Shown one piece after another: positions 24,311-37,996 of a stretch of DNA of 64,000 nt. Both the position numbers and the translations under genes were made by a program. The number at the start of each line of letters is the position of its first letter. The first letter of the stretch is position 1. This DNA is from Brachionus rotundiformis (Eukaryota; Rotifera; Eurotatoria; Ploima; Brachionidae), in contig JAESIW010000090.1 in NCBI GenBank assembly GCA_016802295.1, positions 1,226,928-1,290,927 of the forward strand, read 5' to 3'. A model generated the notes under the pieces. That model did no database searches, had not been told where the DNA came from, and worked only from the letters and a program-made list of their open reading frames with translations.

Positions 24311-26960
24311 TTATCCGGACAGATCGCGGCTCAAGAAGGCAGCCTCGTCATAAGTCTGAGCCTTGACTATACGTCCGGCGAAATAGCGCCCATTCAACGC
24401 AGCCACAGCGTTTTCTGCATGCCTGGCACTTGTAAACTCGACAAATATTTTGACTAGAACTTCGGCATCATCATCCTCGCTTTGCTTTTCTTGGTAAATA
24501 ATCACTCTTTCCACTTCACCAAATTTTTCGCACTCTTCGGTTATTTCAACCTCTAGCTCTTCGTCCACGTCCTCAGGGCCGACCATATTTCTTAGAATAA
24601 GTATCCTAGAGTCAGCCCTACGCTTCATTAATTTCTGCATTAAAAGCATTCTTTGCTCCTTGCCTTTTACTACCAGCTCACTTTGCTGCTCCAAAGTGGT
24701 TATCGCATCATCAGCGGTACTTGTTAAGCCCAGTAGTTTTCGTTGATTCTGAGTTAGCTCAATATTTCCCAAGGGAGCTTCGACCTGAGCCTCAGGGTTC
24801 ACCTCACTTGACGGTACCATTTTGCCTGCCTTGCTCTGCTCCTGAACTGAACCATTCAAAGGACTTGAGATCTTTTCTGACGAAGAGGAATTTTGAACAG
24901 CTGATCCTTGAAGATTGTTGGATGAGGTTTTTGACAAAAGGTTACCAGGTGGAGCTGAATTTACTTTATTAAATAATTAGTTAATTAAATTTTTTCCAAC
25001 TTTAATCAAAATTTACATATATTCAAACTATTCGGATTGCAGACACCCTAATTTTTAAAAATTAATTATACAAGAAATTAGATATTTAATTTGGCTACCA
25101 TGTCTTGCATCTGTGCTGCAAGTCCAGCGGTTACCGCTGCGCTGGCTGACAACTGAGCAGGTGTTGGATTCGCTTGACTCGACACAATGTCCGGAGGAGT
25201 AATGGCTTTGCCAACTCGGAGCAAATTTCCGCCCAAATCATATAAATTCATGGACGAGATGGCGTCCAGTGCTGCCTGAAGGGCCTCGAACTCGATAAAT
25301 CCATAGCCTCTAAATTGTTTCAATTTAAAATTTTCTAATTCAAAATGTAATTATGAAAGTCTTAATTTCATAAAAATATGGAAGAAAAATAAATATAATT
25401 TTTAAAAAAAATATATTTATGATTTTTATATTAAAGACAATTTTTAATTATCCTATTTATTTAACTATCTATCTCAATAAAAACTCTTTTAATTAAAAAA
25501 ATGAACTCAATGAGTTAAATTTTTATTTTTAAATTTATTTCTTTTTAATTTAAATTAAATATTAAGCATAATATTTTATTAATACTTAATTAATAATCAT
25601 AAAACAAAGGCTTGAAAAATGTTGAGTGAAAAGTAAAGTTTGACTTGCCATAAAAGGAGATAGTGTCTTTAAATTTTTATTAAAATTAAAATCAGAACTA
25701 GCCTGATATTAGATTTATCTAATTATTAAGTTAACTGCGAGTCTTTGTTTATCAAATATTAGTTTGGTCATTCGAAGTGATGGTTTTAAAGGATCATACT
25801 AGCATAAATGAGTAAAAAATCGCCACATACTGTTTATCTTTTAATAAATTTCTTTTATAAATATAAATTTGTTTTTGTTTTATTCCAGATGAGTTGTTTA
25901 GGTGCCAAAATTAGTAATATCCAAAGAGATGTGACCAAAAGTGTGGATATAATATCAAGAAAAAATAAAAAAAGAAAACTATTTTCAGTATAGACTTTTA
26001 ACCTAATAAAAGATAAACATATCAAAAAAAATATAATTATCTCTTAAATTCCATTCTAATCAATTAGAACTTTAATTAGGCAAATAATTGTACAAACTTG
26101 TGCTTTCCAGTTTGGATGTCTCTGACCAGATTGCAGTATCTAATAGCCCCGAAAGCCTCAAAGACACTTTGCACATCCTGTTCGCTTAGTTCAGGATGAA
26201 TAGAAGCAACATAAATTCTGTGATGATGCTTGGAATCCTCAGTCATCTGATCAATGATGGGCTGAGCCTGAGGCATGTTACTGGGCCGGCCAACTTTGAT
26301 GTTTCGACCACCAAGCAAGGCGCCATTCATTTGTTCGTAGGCAAGCTGGGCTGCCTCAGGTGTCTCGAATTCAATGAAAGCAAATCCTTTGTGCTTGTTG
26401 GTTGCCGCGTCCCAGGACATGGTAATCGCCCTGATCGGACCGAATGCCCCAAACGCATTCTTCACTTGTTCTTCATTTACCTCATAGAATATGCTGCCAA
26501 TGTAGATGCGGCACATTAGCAACAAGGCCTGCTGCCGCTTCAACAAGTCCATTTGCTGTCTTTGCTGCTGTTGCTGTTGTTTGGCCAGAGCCGAGCGAAC
26601 ACTCTGATCCATTGCATATTTCCTAGCCTTTTTGACCGCATCCTCCAAATCGGATGACCTAATCTTGAGCAATTTTTCGTTCGCGTCGCGTTTTGCACCC
26701 TGGCCTAAAAGCAAACAGCCCCACTGGTCCAATTCTCGAGCTGGAGAATGAGCCCGCAATGGACGCAAGTCTTTGGATGTTATCTTTGGTATCTCTACTT
26801 TAAACGCTTTCTTACCATTAGACACTTGCTCTTCTGTCTTTGTTGCCAGCTGACTCAGGCTCTCATGCTCATTATTCGAACTCTGTAAAGGTGATAAATT
26901 AATTTTATTTATCAATTTTTAATTTATTAAACATCATTCACGTACTACTAGGGCTGCCAT
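24311..26960 (-). CDS. PUF60: Poly(U)-binding splicing factor PUF60 (half pint)
   Basis: Five exons on the minus strand: 26946-26960 (MAALV), 26098-26882, 25099-25309, 25017-25047 (a 31-nt microexon) and 24311-24963. They join in phase to 564 residues. PUF60 acts with U2AF at 3' splice sites and influences alternative splicing. RRM1 lies near residues 129-205 (CRIYIGSIFYEV, KGFAFIEFE) and RRM2 near 227-305 (RIYVASIHPELSEQDV, KGYGFIEFE). The segment LLGGRNIKVGRPSN is diagnostic of the family. The C-terminal U2AF-homology domain contains VERVIIYQEKQ, KIFVEF and NGRYFAGRIVKAQTYDE. The N-terminal helix KKARKYAMDQSVRSAL is also conserved. The intron of 788 bases between exons 2 and 3 is large for this region. 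The joins around the microexon are my reading and less certain than the rest. Confidence 0.93.
25808..25993 (+). other. Possible small open frame nested in the PUF60 intron
   Basis: On the plus strand, inside the long PUF60 intron, an open frame of 61 codons starts ATGAGTAAAAAATCG. Its second half begins right after an acceptor-like ttattccag and encodes MSCLGAKISNIQRDV and a basic C-terminus (RKNKKRK). It has no recognisable domain. It may be a small nested gene or chance; the splice-like signal is the only reason to list it. Confidence 0.2.
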
Positions 26961-29900
26961 TTAATTCAAAAGAGACCAATTTATATATCTCTAAAAATGT
27001 ATCCTGGAATTTGGTTAAAGCGTTAATTGGGTGGTTAATTGTGTAATTTAAAAATGCTTTTTTAAAGATTTAAAAATTAATTTTGAAAATCTTAATTACG
27101 TGCATTTTGAGAATTTATTTTACCCTTTTGGTTCAAGTTCCTTATCACAATTAACCTACCATTTATTTCAGATCAAACTATTTAGTTAATATTTTTAATT
27201 ACTAATCAAAAAAAAAATTTATATTCAATATTGTATTAAATAAATAAATATTTTCAAAAGTCTATCAAAATTTTCTATATTTAATCAAATCAAATGAACT
27301 AATTTAAGGTGTATTAATTAAGGACTGGTTTCAAAACTTTGATTGTAGTCAAATAAATATTTTTTTAATCTACTTTTTTTTTATATCAAGGCAATATAAA
27401 TTTTCACTTTGTACTTTTATTTTTGTATTTTTATCTTTTGGACCCCAATTAGTTGAACTTAATTTAAAACCAAACAGTACTTTCAACGATATATTGTCAA
27501 AATAAGAAAATAAATTTTTATAAATTGATAAAAATAAATCATTTTTATACTGGCTTTTTTTATTTTTGTTAATAGATAAATATTGTAAGTGTTAATTATC
27601 TAGATCATTAGTGATATTTAGTCTTCCGTATTAGCTTATTGTTAATGAAAATCATAAATATTAGATTTTTACAATGTATCTAAGAGTGCTTAAAAATTTG
27701 GTTATCTTTGGTCTAAATGTTTTTCCATTCAAACACTTTGGACAAATAAATTCTTGGAATCATTGGGTATCAGTCAAAATATTTTGAGCTTTAATAAGAA
27801 TATTGAACGCGTTCTAACTTTTTGTTATCTAAAATTTATCATTTTGGTTTAGAATATTTGAATCGAAAATAATTTATCGTTTTTAAACAGGCTTTATTTT
27901 AATAAAAAATCTTTCTTTTAAGCTGAACTAAAAATACCTATTTAAAATACATTATCAAAAGCTGAATATCATCACATTAAATATGATCTATTTATAAGTT
28001 TGTTTTGTATTTATCATTTTGGTCAAGTTCTTTGTTTCCAATATAATTTATTTTAGTAGAAAATTTTAGATTAATTTTTTTTGAATCATTTATTCTTAGA
28101 CAATTGATGTTTATTCATACTTTTGACAGATACCATTAGGTAAAATTATTTCGATTAGGTTTTTGAATCGAATTCTAATATAACACGATCATTAGATTAT
28201 TTTTATTTTTATTTTCATTAGTTTCTAATAAGCTTCTTAAATCGATTTAATTTATTGATGCCTCAGTTTATTTATTTAAATTCAAACAAATTAGCATATG
28301 TTTTTATTTATTTAGGGCAAAATATCAAAAATTTCATTATTTTATTTTAAATTAAAAATTTAATACTTGGAATATGTTGTCTTTTTTTTATTTCCAGGAA
28401 ATTATATCCAAAACTAATCAAACAAAAGCCCTTAAATAGTAATAGTAATAAATTAATAAAATAGATTATTATTTGTATTAATTTGAATAAGAGCAAAGTC
28501 AATCGCCAAGTCATTAAATCTGAATATTCTCAGGTACATCATACACAAATAAATGCCTAAGCTATTCCAGATTTTCTATTTTTACTTCGAGTTTTTGGCA
28601 AAACTTTTAAGGTTGCCTGCAAAGCCCTCGATTTAAGGGCAAACATAGAAATTCTATATAATCAAGATTTGTAATTCAAGTCTGACTTTTAATTAGATAA
28701 ATCAAGTACAAATAAGAGTACAAAAATGATTAAAAATAAACTCTTATGAGAAAGTTTTTTATATGGATGCCTATATTTTGAAAGGCTTTCCTCTAATCTA
28801 CATATAAATACGATTTGTAATGTGCTTTTTGGCAATTGGAGTTAGATTCAGAATGGAAATTTATCTTCATCCCTGAAAAAATTATATCAATTTGAAATTA
28901 AAACTTTCAATTATTTGTGGCAATTGAATCATTTTTTACCAAAAGCATGTATGGTTCTGTTTTGAATTAGTGACAATTAAAAGTAAAAGTAAAAGCATAA
29001 TTTTATAAATTGGGCGTATAAGATAATAAAAGAATTCTTACAAGTGGGCCAAATAGACAAGTATTATAAATAACATTGGAATGTTTTAATAAATATATTT
29101 TGTTTCTATTTTTTTTGAAGGCGGATTGATTGACTATTCGAAAATAATTATTTTTTAATGTTATTGATAATTTCGAATTTTTGAAAGTTAATTTTTTTGA
29201 CAGAATAATTAATCTAATATAATTTGCGCATTAGAAAAAATTTTTTTATTTTAATTCTAATAATAATAATAATTAATGAGCATTTTGATTATGCGCAATT
29301 TCAACAAATTAAATTTTTATTCAATTAAATGAATTAATTTAAATTTTATTTATTAGAAAAAAGATAGCTTAATTATTTTTTTTTTTTAATTTCGTATTTT
29401 TAAAAATTTTTTCTAATTTAAAAAAAAATTATTATAATTGTAAAAAATGATTTATTTCCAAAGATAAACTGATAATATAACAAAATGAGCATATGGCATT
29501 CAAATCGCATACACAAAACCTTTTTATTCATCAGTTTAATGAGTTCAAATAATTTTATTTAAAAAAAAAAAAAGATGTAACAAAAGACAGTGCTTTTAAT
29601 GGTTGTCTGAAAAGCTTTTAACTAATGCTAATGGTTAGACATTAGATAGATAATTTTAGATAAACATAAACAGAATAGTTGTGCTCGTTTGGAGATAAAT
29701 ACTCGTTTAAAAACTAGAAGCCTGGCTACCAATTTTCACGGACAAGACTTTTTTTAAATTTTTGTTTTTTTTTTTAAACAATAGCTTTTGTAAAAAAAAA
29801 TATTTTTTAGTTAGATAATGAGATATGATTCATTATTTAGCGAGACAAGAACTCATTAGACCGATAATATCAAGTTTGGTCTCATCAAAAAAAAAGAACA

Positions 29901-32571
29901 ATTCGAATCAGATTTTTATTTACTATTTGGTATAACTATTTTGATTATTAAAATAAGAAAATTTTTGAAATATTTTACAATCAATAAATCAATTTATTGA
30001 TTAAAAAATCTAATTTAAATATTTTCATTGTGTTTAAATGAAAAAATAAATTAAATAGTAAAATATTTGTTCATAGGTGCATACACATCTGTCTTTGACC
30101 AGAATTCTTTAAATGGAAGCACTTGATACTCTAAGTTTAATTGAATTAAATACATTTAAATTAGACTAAATCTTTATTTTTTTTAGGCATTAATATAAAT
30201 TCATTAAAATAAAATATTTAGCTCTGATGACCGATTTAGAATAAGTGTGTGGACAGTGATCCACTTTCAGCCATTTGCATAAACGCTGTTAATTTGGTAT
30301 TATTGGCAAATTGAGGAAGCTTTTACCTTGGTATTCAAAAAGGATCAAATTTGGTCTCTTAGGAAACATTCAAATTAATGCTATTACGCAAAATATTTAA
30401 CTATATAGTATTTTATTTTTCAGCATATTGTGTAATACTAAATTAGATATAAGAGGCGGATTGAGTAATATATTTATTTTCTTAAAATATATATTTATAT
30501 AATATATATAATTATAAATGTAAAACTTTATGAATGTCATATGTATGATTTTTATTAGGCACGAGATGCATTGTCATAAGCACCAGTTAATATGTGTCAT
30601 ATGACTAGGCTGAATTTGACTAGTGCGTCTCATAACCAGATTGTCTATACGAATCTTTTAAGGCATACTATTTCACAAACTAGTTTCCGTTTAAGCTAAT
30701 TAATAAGACTTAAGAGTAAATTTAAACATAATTTTTTGTTCAAAAAATTGGAAATTATTTTATGACAATAATAAATTTTGGCAATTTTAATTTTGATGTT
30801 TTTTTTTCTTTTTGAAACAAATGCGCATAAATGTTAAAGTTTAGTTGAAAATTTTTATTTTTTTATAGATAATTTTGAAATTACACTTATAAATATTAGA
30901 TGATTTGATATGTGTAATTGATGTTATATTCTTAAGATTAGATTACGATTTTTTATTACTAATATGAACTTTAAGTTAACATTTTTATGGCTATATATAT
31001 TTTTTTATGTAGTTGCCTACATAATTTGTATAATGGCATCAGATCAGATTGAGTTAACGACTTAAGTGGGCGTAAATATCAGACTTTTTAAACAGATAGT
31101 TTAAAATTTTTTTTTAAATTGTTATTTTATTAAAATAAATTTATGAAAAAGAAGTGGCTAACGTGTTCGAGTCAGTTGACTTTGTGTAGCGACACGTTTG
31201 ACCGCTTCAGACTCAGGTTAAGATGTTTTTGGCTAGTTTTCGTACCACTTGATCACCAGTCTGAGTTTTAAACAAAAAAGTTTACCTTAATTAAAAGTGT
31301 TTTAATTAAGTTTGTATGAATAGGCTGTACTTATGTTCTACGGTAACTAAGTAATTTCTAGTCAACTAATAGACATTGACAATAGTCCAGTTTAATTTGT
31401 TTTTTTTATTCAAAGGTCATAAATGGAAATTTGCTTGTTATACAGAAACTAGGAATTTTTTGAATAACTGAAAAAATAACTGGTTGAATTTAAAAAATTA
31501 TAAATAAACATTTTAATTGAAGTTTAGCTAGTTAATAGTCTCAGGTGTTTAAATAAAAAATGAGATGAAATTTAGATCAATTTAGTTTATTATAAACAAA
31601 ATGCTTAGTTTAATTTAATATTTTGTTGGTTTCTATTGTAATTTTGTTCGTAATAGGCAACTAATAATTGAGTCACATGAACAAATTAGGCAAATATTAG
31701 ATTTTTGTCAAAAAAGATATTTTAAATTTTCTTTTTCGTCTGTCTAAAAATACAGGTATTTAATTTAAGTAAGATAAACAAAATTTGGCAATTTATCTAT
31801 CGGAAGGTTTAGGGAAATTTTTTTTTTAAATTAATGTCAAGGTCATATTTTATTTCAAATATTCGCGCGCACATGCTCTAATCGGCTCGAGTGAATGCAC
31901 ATGCTAATTATGCACGCTAAATTGACCAATAGGAATACGCCTGGCATAGAGCACAAACAACCGTCTGCACGCTCGCACATAGCTTGTTGTCAAGATGCCT
32001 CAAAGTAATTTAAGCCAAACGGCCGGAGGCGAGTGACCGCTTTCTAACCTAGATTTGGCCATTTGCCCACAATCTCTCTCCCTAATTGAATCAGACATGC
32101 TCGGCCAATCTTTCTAACATGCTAATTAGCGCGCATTATGATTCAAATAATGCTTGAACTAGAAATTTAAAATTCATAAATAATAATATAATTGTAAACA
32201 TTTTTTACTAGTTGGATTAGATCCAAAATATATAGTATTAGAAATTATACATAGAGAGAAAAAAAATTTCAAATTTCTTCTTAAGGCATGTTTCGAACCC
32301 TCACACACACACTCATAAACACACACTTTTTTCTCTATATAATTATCTATATATAAATATATAGATATATAATTTTTTTTTTACTAAATATTTATTTCAA
32401 ACACTTTAATTCTTCGAAAAAATTCCTAAATAATAGATACGCAATTACACCTTTTTATTACGTGTTAAAATATGTTTTAGATAAATCGTTATGTAATTGC
32501 ATATTTAATTAAATTAATTGGAAAAAAAAAACAACAACCAACAAGAACAACAAGAACATAATTTGACATCA
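26961..32571. other. Large intergenic region and FNIP upstream sequence
   Basis: About 5.6 kb, the longest stretch here without a gene. From 26,961 to 31,850 it is very AT-rich with no supported open frame. At 31,860-32,130 GC rises sharply, with a CCAAT element (gaccaatagg, about 31,923) and two copies of the octamer-like ATGCTAAT (about 31,901 and 32,119). This is the likely promoter or 5' region of FNIP. A (CA)-rich tract at about 32,301-32,327 and a TA-rich tract at about 32,335-32,372 follow. Confidence 0.5.
31860..32130 (+). promoter_or_regulatory. GC-richer presumed FNIP promoter region
   Basis: The base composition contrast with flanking DNA is obvious by eye, with several GCGC/CGCG steps. 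It contains a CCAAT element and two ATGCTAAT octamer-like sites about 215 bases apart. The location 450-700 bases before the FNIP start suggests a promoter. No transcription start can be seen directly. Confidence 0.35.
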
Positions 32572-35500
32572 ATGGCCTCAGTATTTGACAGATATTCTGG
32601 TAGACATGTGCCCAAGTACGGCAAACCGTTTAAAGAGAATCAGATGCGACGGAGCAACGGCGAGACGAAGACGACGAGGCCGATGAGCTTGAAAAAGGCG
32701 AGCACAGGCGACCTGGCACCGGGCAGACTTAGGCTGCGCCTGCTCGTTTTTATGGAGAACGCGGACGGCTCTCGGTCGAACATATTCGACTCGGAGCGGA
32801 GCAGAACGCCCAAGCTGAGCCGCTCGGCGCCCTCCGCCGTCCAACAAGGCTCCAAACTCGACAACGAAATGAGAATGGTGTTCGGCAGCTTTCCAATGAA
32901 AATATCCAACAACACGGCCATCAAAGTGCACAGCTTGAAAAACTCAAACAAAGCCATGGTCAGCAATGTGTTCACTTATTACGACAATTCTCGTCTAGAG
33001 AACTGTTTTTGCGACAAACACGACGAGTTCAAGTCCGAGACGGCCTCGCCGGTCTCCGTCTCCCTCACGTCCAACATCATACCGATCAAGAAGCCGTCGC
33101 TGGTCTCGTCGTCCATTCAGTCGTGTTCGTTCAATGCGAACAGCAATTCGGGCCTGCAGGCGCCCTCTCTGTCAAGCAGTGTGCCCAATGGCATGTTCTA
33201 CGGCTCCTATGCGGGCATGTACAAGCGTCTAATGCGCTCGGTAAGCAATAGTCTCATCAGCGACTCGACCACTGTGCAAAACACGAGCATAGTCGAGTCG
33301 AGCGAGGAGCTCAACTTTGAGTTCAACTCGATGGCCAATTTCGAGCCCAAAAACGACCCCAATGAGTCCGAGCGCAGGTCGTTGTCCGGCTACAGCAACA
33401 ATGGCAGTGTTTGCATGCACCAATCGCTATGTGAAAAATGCGTAAGTTGTGTGAAATTTTTTTTTATCGAAAAGCCACACCAAACGGTTGCCATGGCAAC
33501 CACAGGCCGATTTTTAACTCCTCGCCTCCCAATGATGCTTTATCATTAATTACATCATATAAGATAATATAATAAAAAATTTTAGCACTTTTTTTTAATT
33601 TTATTAGTTGTTTAATGCTACCAATTTGAGTAGTTGGTGTAATAAATGTCTTAAATTGGCTGTGGGAAAAAATTGTTTCTTTGACCTTGCTTCACCCATG
33701 TGACTGTTGACCTCCGTGTTAAAGCTGGTCGTTCTACCTTTCTTGGCCCCATTCTACTAGGAAGTAAAGGCTGCAGTGGCTCGGACATCTGCAAACAGAG
33801 CTATTCAGCAGGCGCCACAAGGCATTTGCTTAGTGGCCTAATTTTGAGCTTAAAATAATCTCTTATCGATTAATTAGATAAAATTTTGAAAAATATTATT
33901 TTATTTACTATATAGATTAGTATTTGTTTAAGCCAATATGTTTAGTATCTTTGATAAAAGTATTTTTTTCCATTCGATTCTTGTTTGGGTGTCAATTTGC
34001 TGATTAAATGTAAAAAAGTCTACAAAATTAAGAAAAAAAATTATCATCTTAACGAATAAATATTTTTTATATTAAAAATAAATTAAGGCAAACAAATGTT
34101 AAATAATCTTTTTACTTTTGGTACAACATGTCTTGTTACAATTATTCTGGGAGAGATGTTAATTTTTATAAAGTGTTATCTAGATATTTTGGACACCATT
34201 AAGAGACTTTGGCAGTTGGTGCAACCATCGATGGTGCACCGTGTTGCATTTACATATAAAAGAGCTTTTAACATTTTGTTCTGTTCTATTGTACCAGTTT
34301 TCATTTTAATTACCAAAATTCTTAATAATTTTGGATACTAAACTAACCTAGTAGATTAGGAAAAAAAATTAAGGTTTAAATTTGATTAAGGCAAACAAAA
34401 GTTAAATAATCTTTAAACTTTTTTTTTCAAAAGTTAAAATCTGGTTCTGTTAATGGTACAACATGATGAGAGAGGGATCTAAAAAATAAGGAGAAATTAA
34501 ATTTTAATAACATGGATAGACAATGAGATTTAAATATTAAAGATATATTTTCTTTTATGTATTTTTTGGTATTTTTTTATTCCTAGACCCTTTAACTTTT
34601 TGTACTTTAAGGTAATTTAATCTCTATTTCTCTGAGCCCTGGTTTACTATAGATTAAAATCTTAAATTAAATGTACCATAAAGTACAAAAAGTACTAAAT
34701 TACTAAAACAATTTCATGGTCTATACCTCTATAATAAAGTATTATCCAGAGATTTTGGACATTATTAAGAGACTTTGGCAGTTGGTGCAACCATCAATGG
34801 TGCACCGTGTTGCATTTACAGGATCGGTTTTTAATTTTTAAGAAAAAAACACGCTCTTAACTCAGCTTTTCTGTACTGTTGGTCAAGCGAGCTTTTCCAA
34901 TTATAAAATTAGTTACCAAAATTCTTAACTAATGATATAATTTTTGATTCTAAATTAATCTAGTAAATTAGAACAAAATATTTATTTAAGTTATTAAGAT
35001 TCTAATGTCTGTTCGCCGATTATTTAATTTTTTAATAAACATGCTCAAAATTATCATTAAATTAAGTTTTTTTGATAATAATTATTTATTATTATTATTT
35101 TTAATTAAATAAGCACATTTTATTTTTTAAATAAAATAGAAAACTATTAATTTAATTTATTTATAACAGATTGAAAATAACCAATATCCAAAATACAAGA
35201 TTGGAGTGGCTATTTTGTACTGTTTGCCAAGTGTGAACCGAAAGCGCAATGCGTCATTATCGGCCAGTGGTTGTGCAAGTCCAGGCCTAATAAGTCCGGA
35301 CCCGTGCTCGCCAAAAAATTCGCCTCAATCGCCTACTGTCTCCTCACCACTGGCCTATTCCAACTCAATAAACATCGATCAATCAAAAGCCAAAAAATCA
35401 TTCGACCATCAAATAGACATGTTTCCAAGCACTGAAACACCGTCGTCAAGCACTTCGTCATCGCCCAACATACACACGCCGCCAAACACCAATCTATCAT

Positions 35501-37996
35501 CGCTCATGCGCGACAATGAAAGCTTCTACGAGTTCCTCTTCTCCCATTTGCCACTAATCGAACACCAATTCAAGCAATTGATCGAAAAAATAGTCACCAA
35601 TTTGCCAAGCTATTTTGCCTCAATCAAACACTCCAAGCGAATATCCATAGTCAAAAATGGTCAAAGTTCTGCCAGAGCCTCAATTAATCAACCAGCCGGC
35701 CTCACAAACACCTTCAGCCAGCGCATATCAAGCGAATTTGACGAGTACGAGCGCAAATTTAATCTTTTGTACTCGTCGCCAAGACTTGCCAAGCCAGCCT
35801 GGCTAAGCCTGATCAAAACCAAGTCCACACCTCGTCACCAACGAGACCAACACTCATCATGCTGCCTTAGCAACCATCTCATAAACGATCTGGTTCATTT
35901 GAACACTTTTTACAAAAAACCAACCTCGTCACCAACTCAGTTTATCCTATTGAACAAATTTGACTTCAAGAAAAGCTTTCTCAAGCCAGAAAAGTCACAT
36001 GATAAAGAGCGTTTATTTTTTAAGATATTTTTATCCACATTGTTAAAGTACCATTTAAGTTGGGTATACACAGTGCTACCATCAAACGAGTTGACCCAGG
36101 ACACGAGCTATTTGCGCAAACAACAGGCCAATTGGACCCGACTGCTGGAAAAAACCAATCCGTACAATCCACTATGGGCCCAATTGAGCGACTTGCACGG
36201 CGCCGTCAACCAGCCTCTCAGACTGGTTAGATGTGTGGTAGTTGGCAAAAATAGGGAACTTGTGGAAAGAATTTTGTTCATATGCAGCTATTTTATACGC
36301 TGTGGCAACTCGAGTTATTTTGATATACAACCAGAGGGCTTTGACTTTAACAATCTTAAGAGTGACCAAGCCACAGTGCGCATAAACTTGCGCGAAATGT
36401 CCGAGACAAAGTTCGATCCAATAGCCCATCTAAGCACTGTGCTGAACTCGTCGGCCATATCGTCTTCGTCCGGCAGCAGGTCGGCGTCGACGGGCTCTGT
36501 GTCCGCGTCGCCATTTGGCAACAACTTGTCGCCAGTTAACGACCAAACATCGACCACAAATGCGCATGAATTGCCCCTAATTGGATCCAAATTAAAGCCA
36601 AATATGTCCCGATCGACCAGAATGCAGGACAGCTTTGGCTACTCACTACTCGCTTCGTACTGTGACGAATTCGTTTTTGAATTCGTTCTCCACGGTACCA
36701 GCGATTACTCATTTTTGGACACTCTTCACCAAAAGCTTGTTTTTAGTAAATTTAACTCAATTCTCGACTGCCCAATTAGCGAGTCTTTGTACATAGTAAT
36801 CGACGCTGATCAGTTGTAAGTCAAAATTTATAAAATATATCATTTTTATAAAAGATAGTTTATTTTATTAAAATTGATCCAAATGTCTAATTGTTTTTAG
36901 ATAAATACCTAATAGATAGCTCTAATTAATTATCTAGTTTATTTTTTTATACATTGAAAAATTTTAATTTAAAAAAAATTAAGTTTTTTAAAAATAGAAG
37001 CAAAATTAACTTAACATTGAAGATTAGTGCTCTATTGTCTCGCCTAATGCAAAAATGGTAAAGTTTGACCAGTTGTAATTTTTTTTTTCATACCAGATAA
37101 TAAAAAAATTAAATTAAAAAAAAACTTATTTTCTGAGCTAATTTAAAACATAGTTGTTTTTAAGTAATCAAGAGTCAACTAGATGTCATTCCATTGACTT
37201 TAAATTAGTCGAAGAAATATTTCTAGATAAAAAAAATTAATTAATTTTATTTATTTTTTATTCTTAAAAAAATATATTTGGCTTTAAGAACAAAAAATTA
37301 TAAAAAGATAAAAAATAACATTTTATCTCGTATGAGTTGACAAAAATTGAAGTCATTTGAATGAAAAACATCTCTGATTTAAAATATTTGATTTAGATAA
37401 ATTGATTGCCAAACATAGATAATTTTATTTTTTAAAATTTTATAATGACCAAATTAATTTATTGCTTTGGTCAGATCGCTATGTCTTATCAAAGATGCAT
37501 TAATATTTTTTAAACTTTAACATTTCAAATAATTTTTATTTTAATAGCATATTAATTATTTTGTAATTTTTTCAAGTGAAGTCAAAGTATACTCTAGTGA
37601 ATCGTCCAAGCCAGTTTTAGTAGACAAACCAATAGGTTTAGTTGATTCATTGGTACAATCTGTCCTTAATATGGCAGACCTGTTCCAGAATAGCGAATTT
37701 GTAAGCTGATTATTTTACATATCTTTTCAAAGTGATAATTGACCATTGATTAAAGGTATTGCTCTATTTGGAAGACAAACTGCAAGAACTGTACACAAAG
37801 TCAGAGACCATGAACCAGGTAAAGTCTCAAAGGAAAGAAATAAGCGACGAGAAGCTCATGCAATTAATAGAGTAAGACTAAGCTTTGGTCAAATTGGTAA
37901 AAACTAATAAATGTTCTTTTTAGCATTAATGATGCAAACGACTTGGATTTTTTGAAGCAAATTCAGTCAGCAATTACCATACCTAACATGTTTTAA
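32572..37996 (+). CDS. FNIP: Folliculin-interacting protein
   Basis: Five exons: 32572-33441, 35170-36815, 37577-37700, 37756-37871 and 37924-37996, in phase to 942 residues. FNIP binds folliculin to form a GTPase-activating complex for RagC/D at the lysosome, linking amino-acid status to mTORC1 and TFE signalling. N-terminal blocks are RLRLLVFMENADGSR and MRMVFGSFPMKISNNTAIKV. The central block is SFYEFLFSHLPLIEHQFKQL. The most diagnostic stretch is NPYNPLWAQLSDLHGAV followed by RLVRCVVVGKNRELVERI. C-terminal blocks are EFVFEFVLHGTS and YLEDKLQELYTKSE. A Ser/Pro-rich insertion of about 95 residues lies between GVAILYCLPS and DNESFYEF. The first ATG in frame is at 32572. Exon 1 is strikingly GC-rich for this window. 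Intron 1 is 1.7 kb and contains a duplicated segment. Confidence 0.92.
34080..34990. repeat. Duplicated segment with conserved palindromic core, FNIP intron 1
   Basis: Two diverged copies lie in tandem at about 34,080-34,360 and 34,380-34,980. Both begin ttaaggcaaacaaa-gttaaataatcttt and end with ccaaaattctta...ctagta-attag. A 64-base core, 34,191-34,254 and 34,757-34,820, matches at 61 of 64 positions while the rest is much less alike. The core contains the near-palindrome ggtgcaaccatcgatggtgc followed by acc. Confidence 0.75.

Noticed and set aside
32578..32975. Long minus-strand open frames opposite FNIP exon 1
   Set aside because: They are shadows made possible by the GC-rich coding strand; the plus strand carries the FNIP blocks.
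34096..34341. 81-codon hydrophobic open frame in FNIP intron 1
   Set aside because: It has a hydrophobic, A/T-driven composition and no recognisable domain. Only its central part is shared with the second copy of the intronic duplication, where the frame soon closes.
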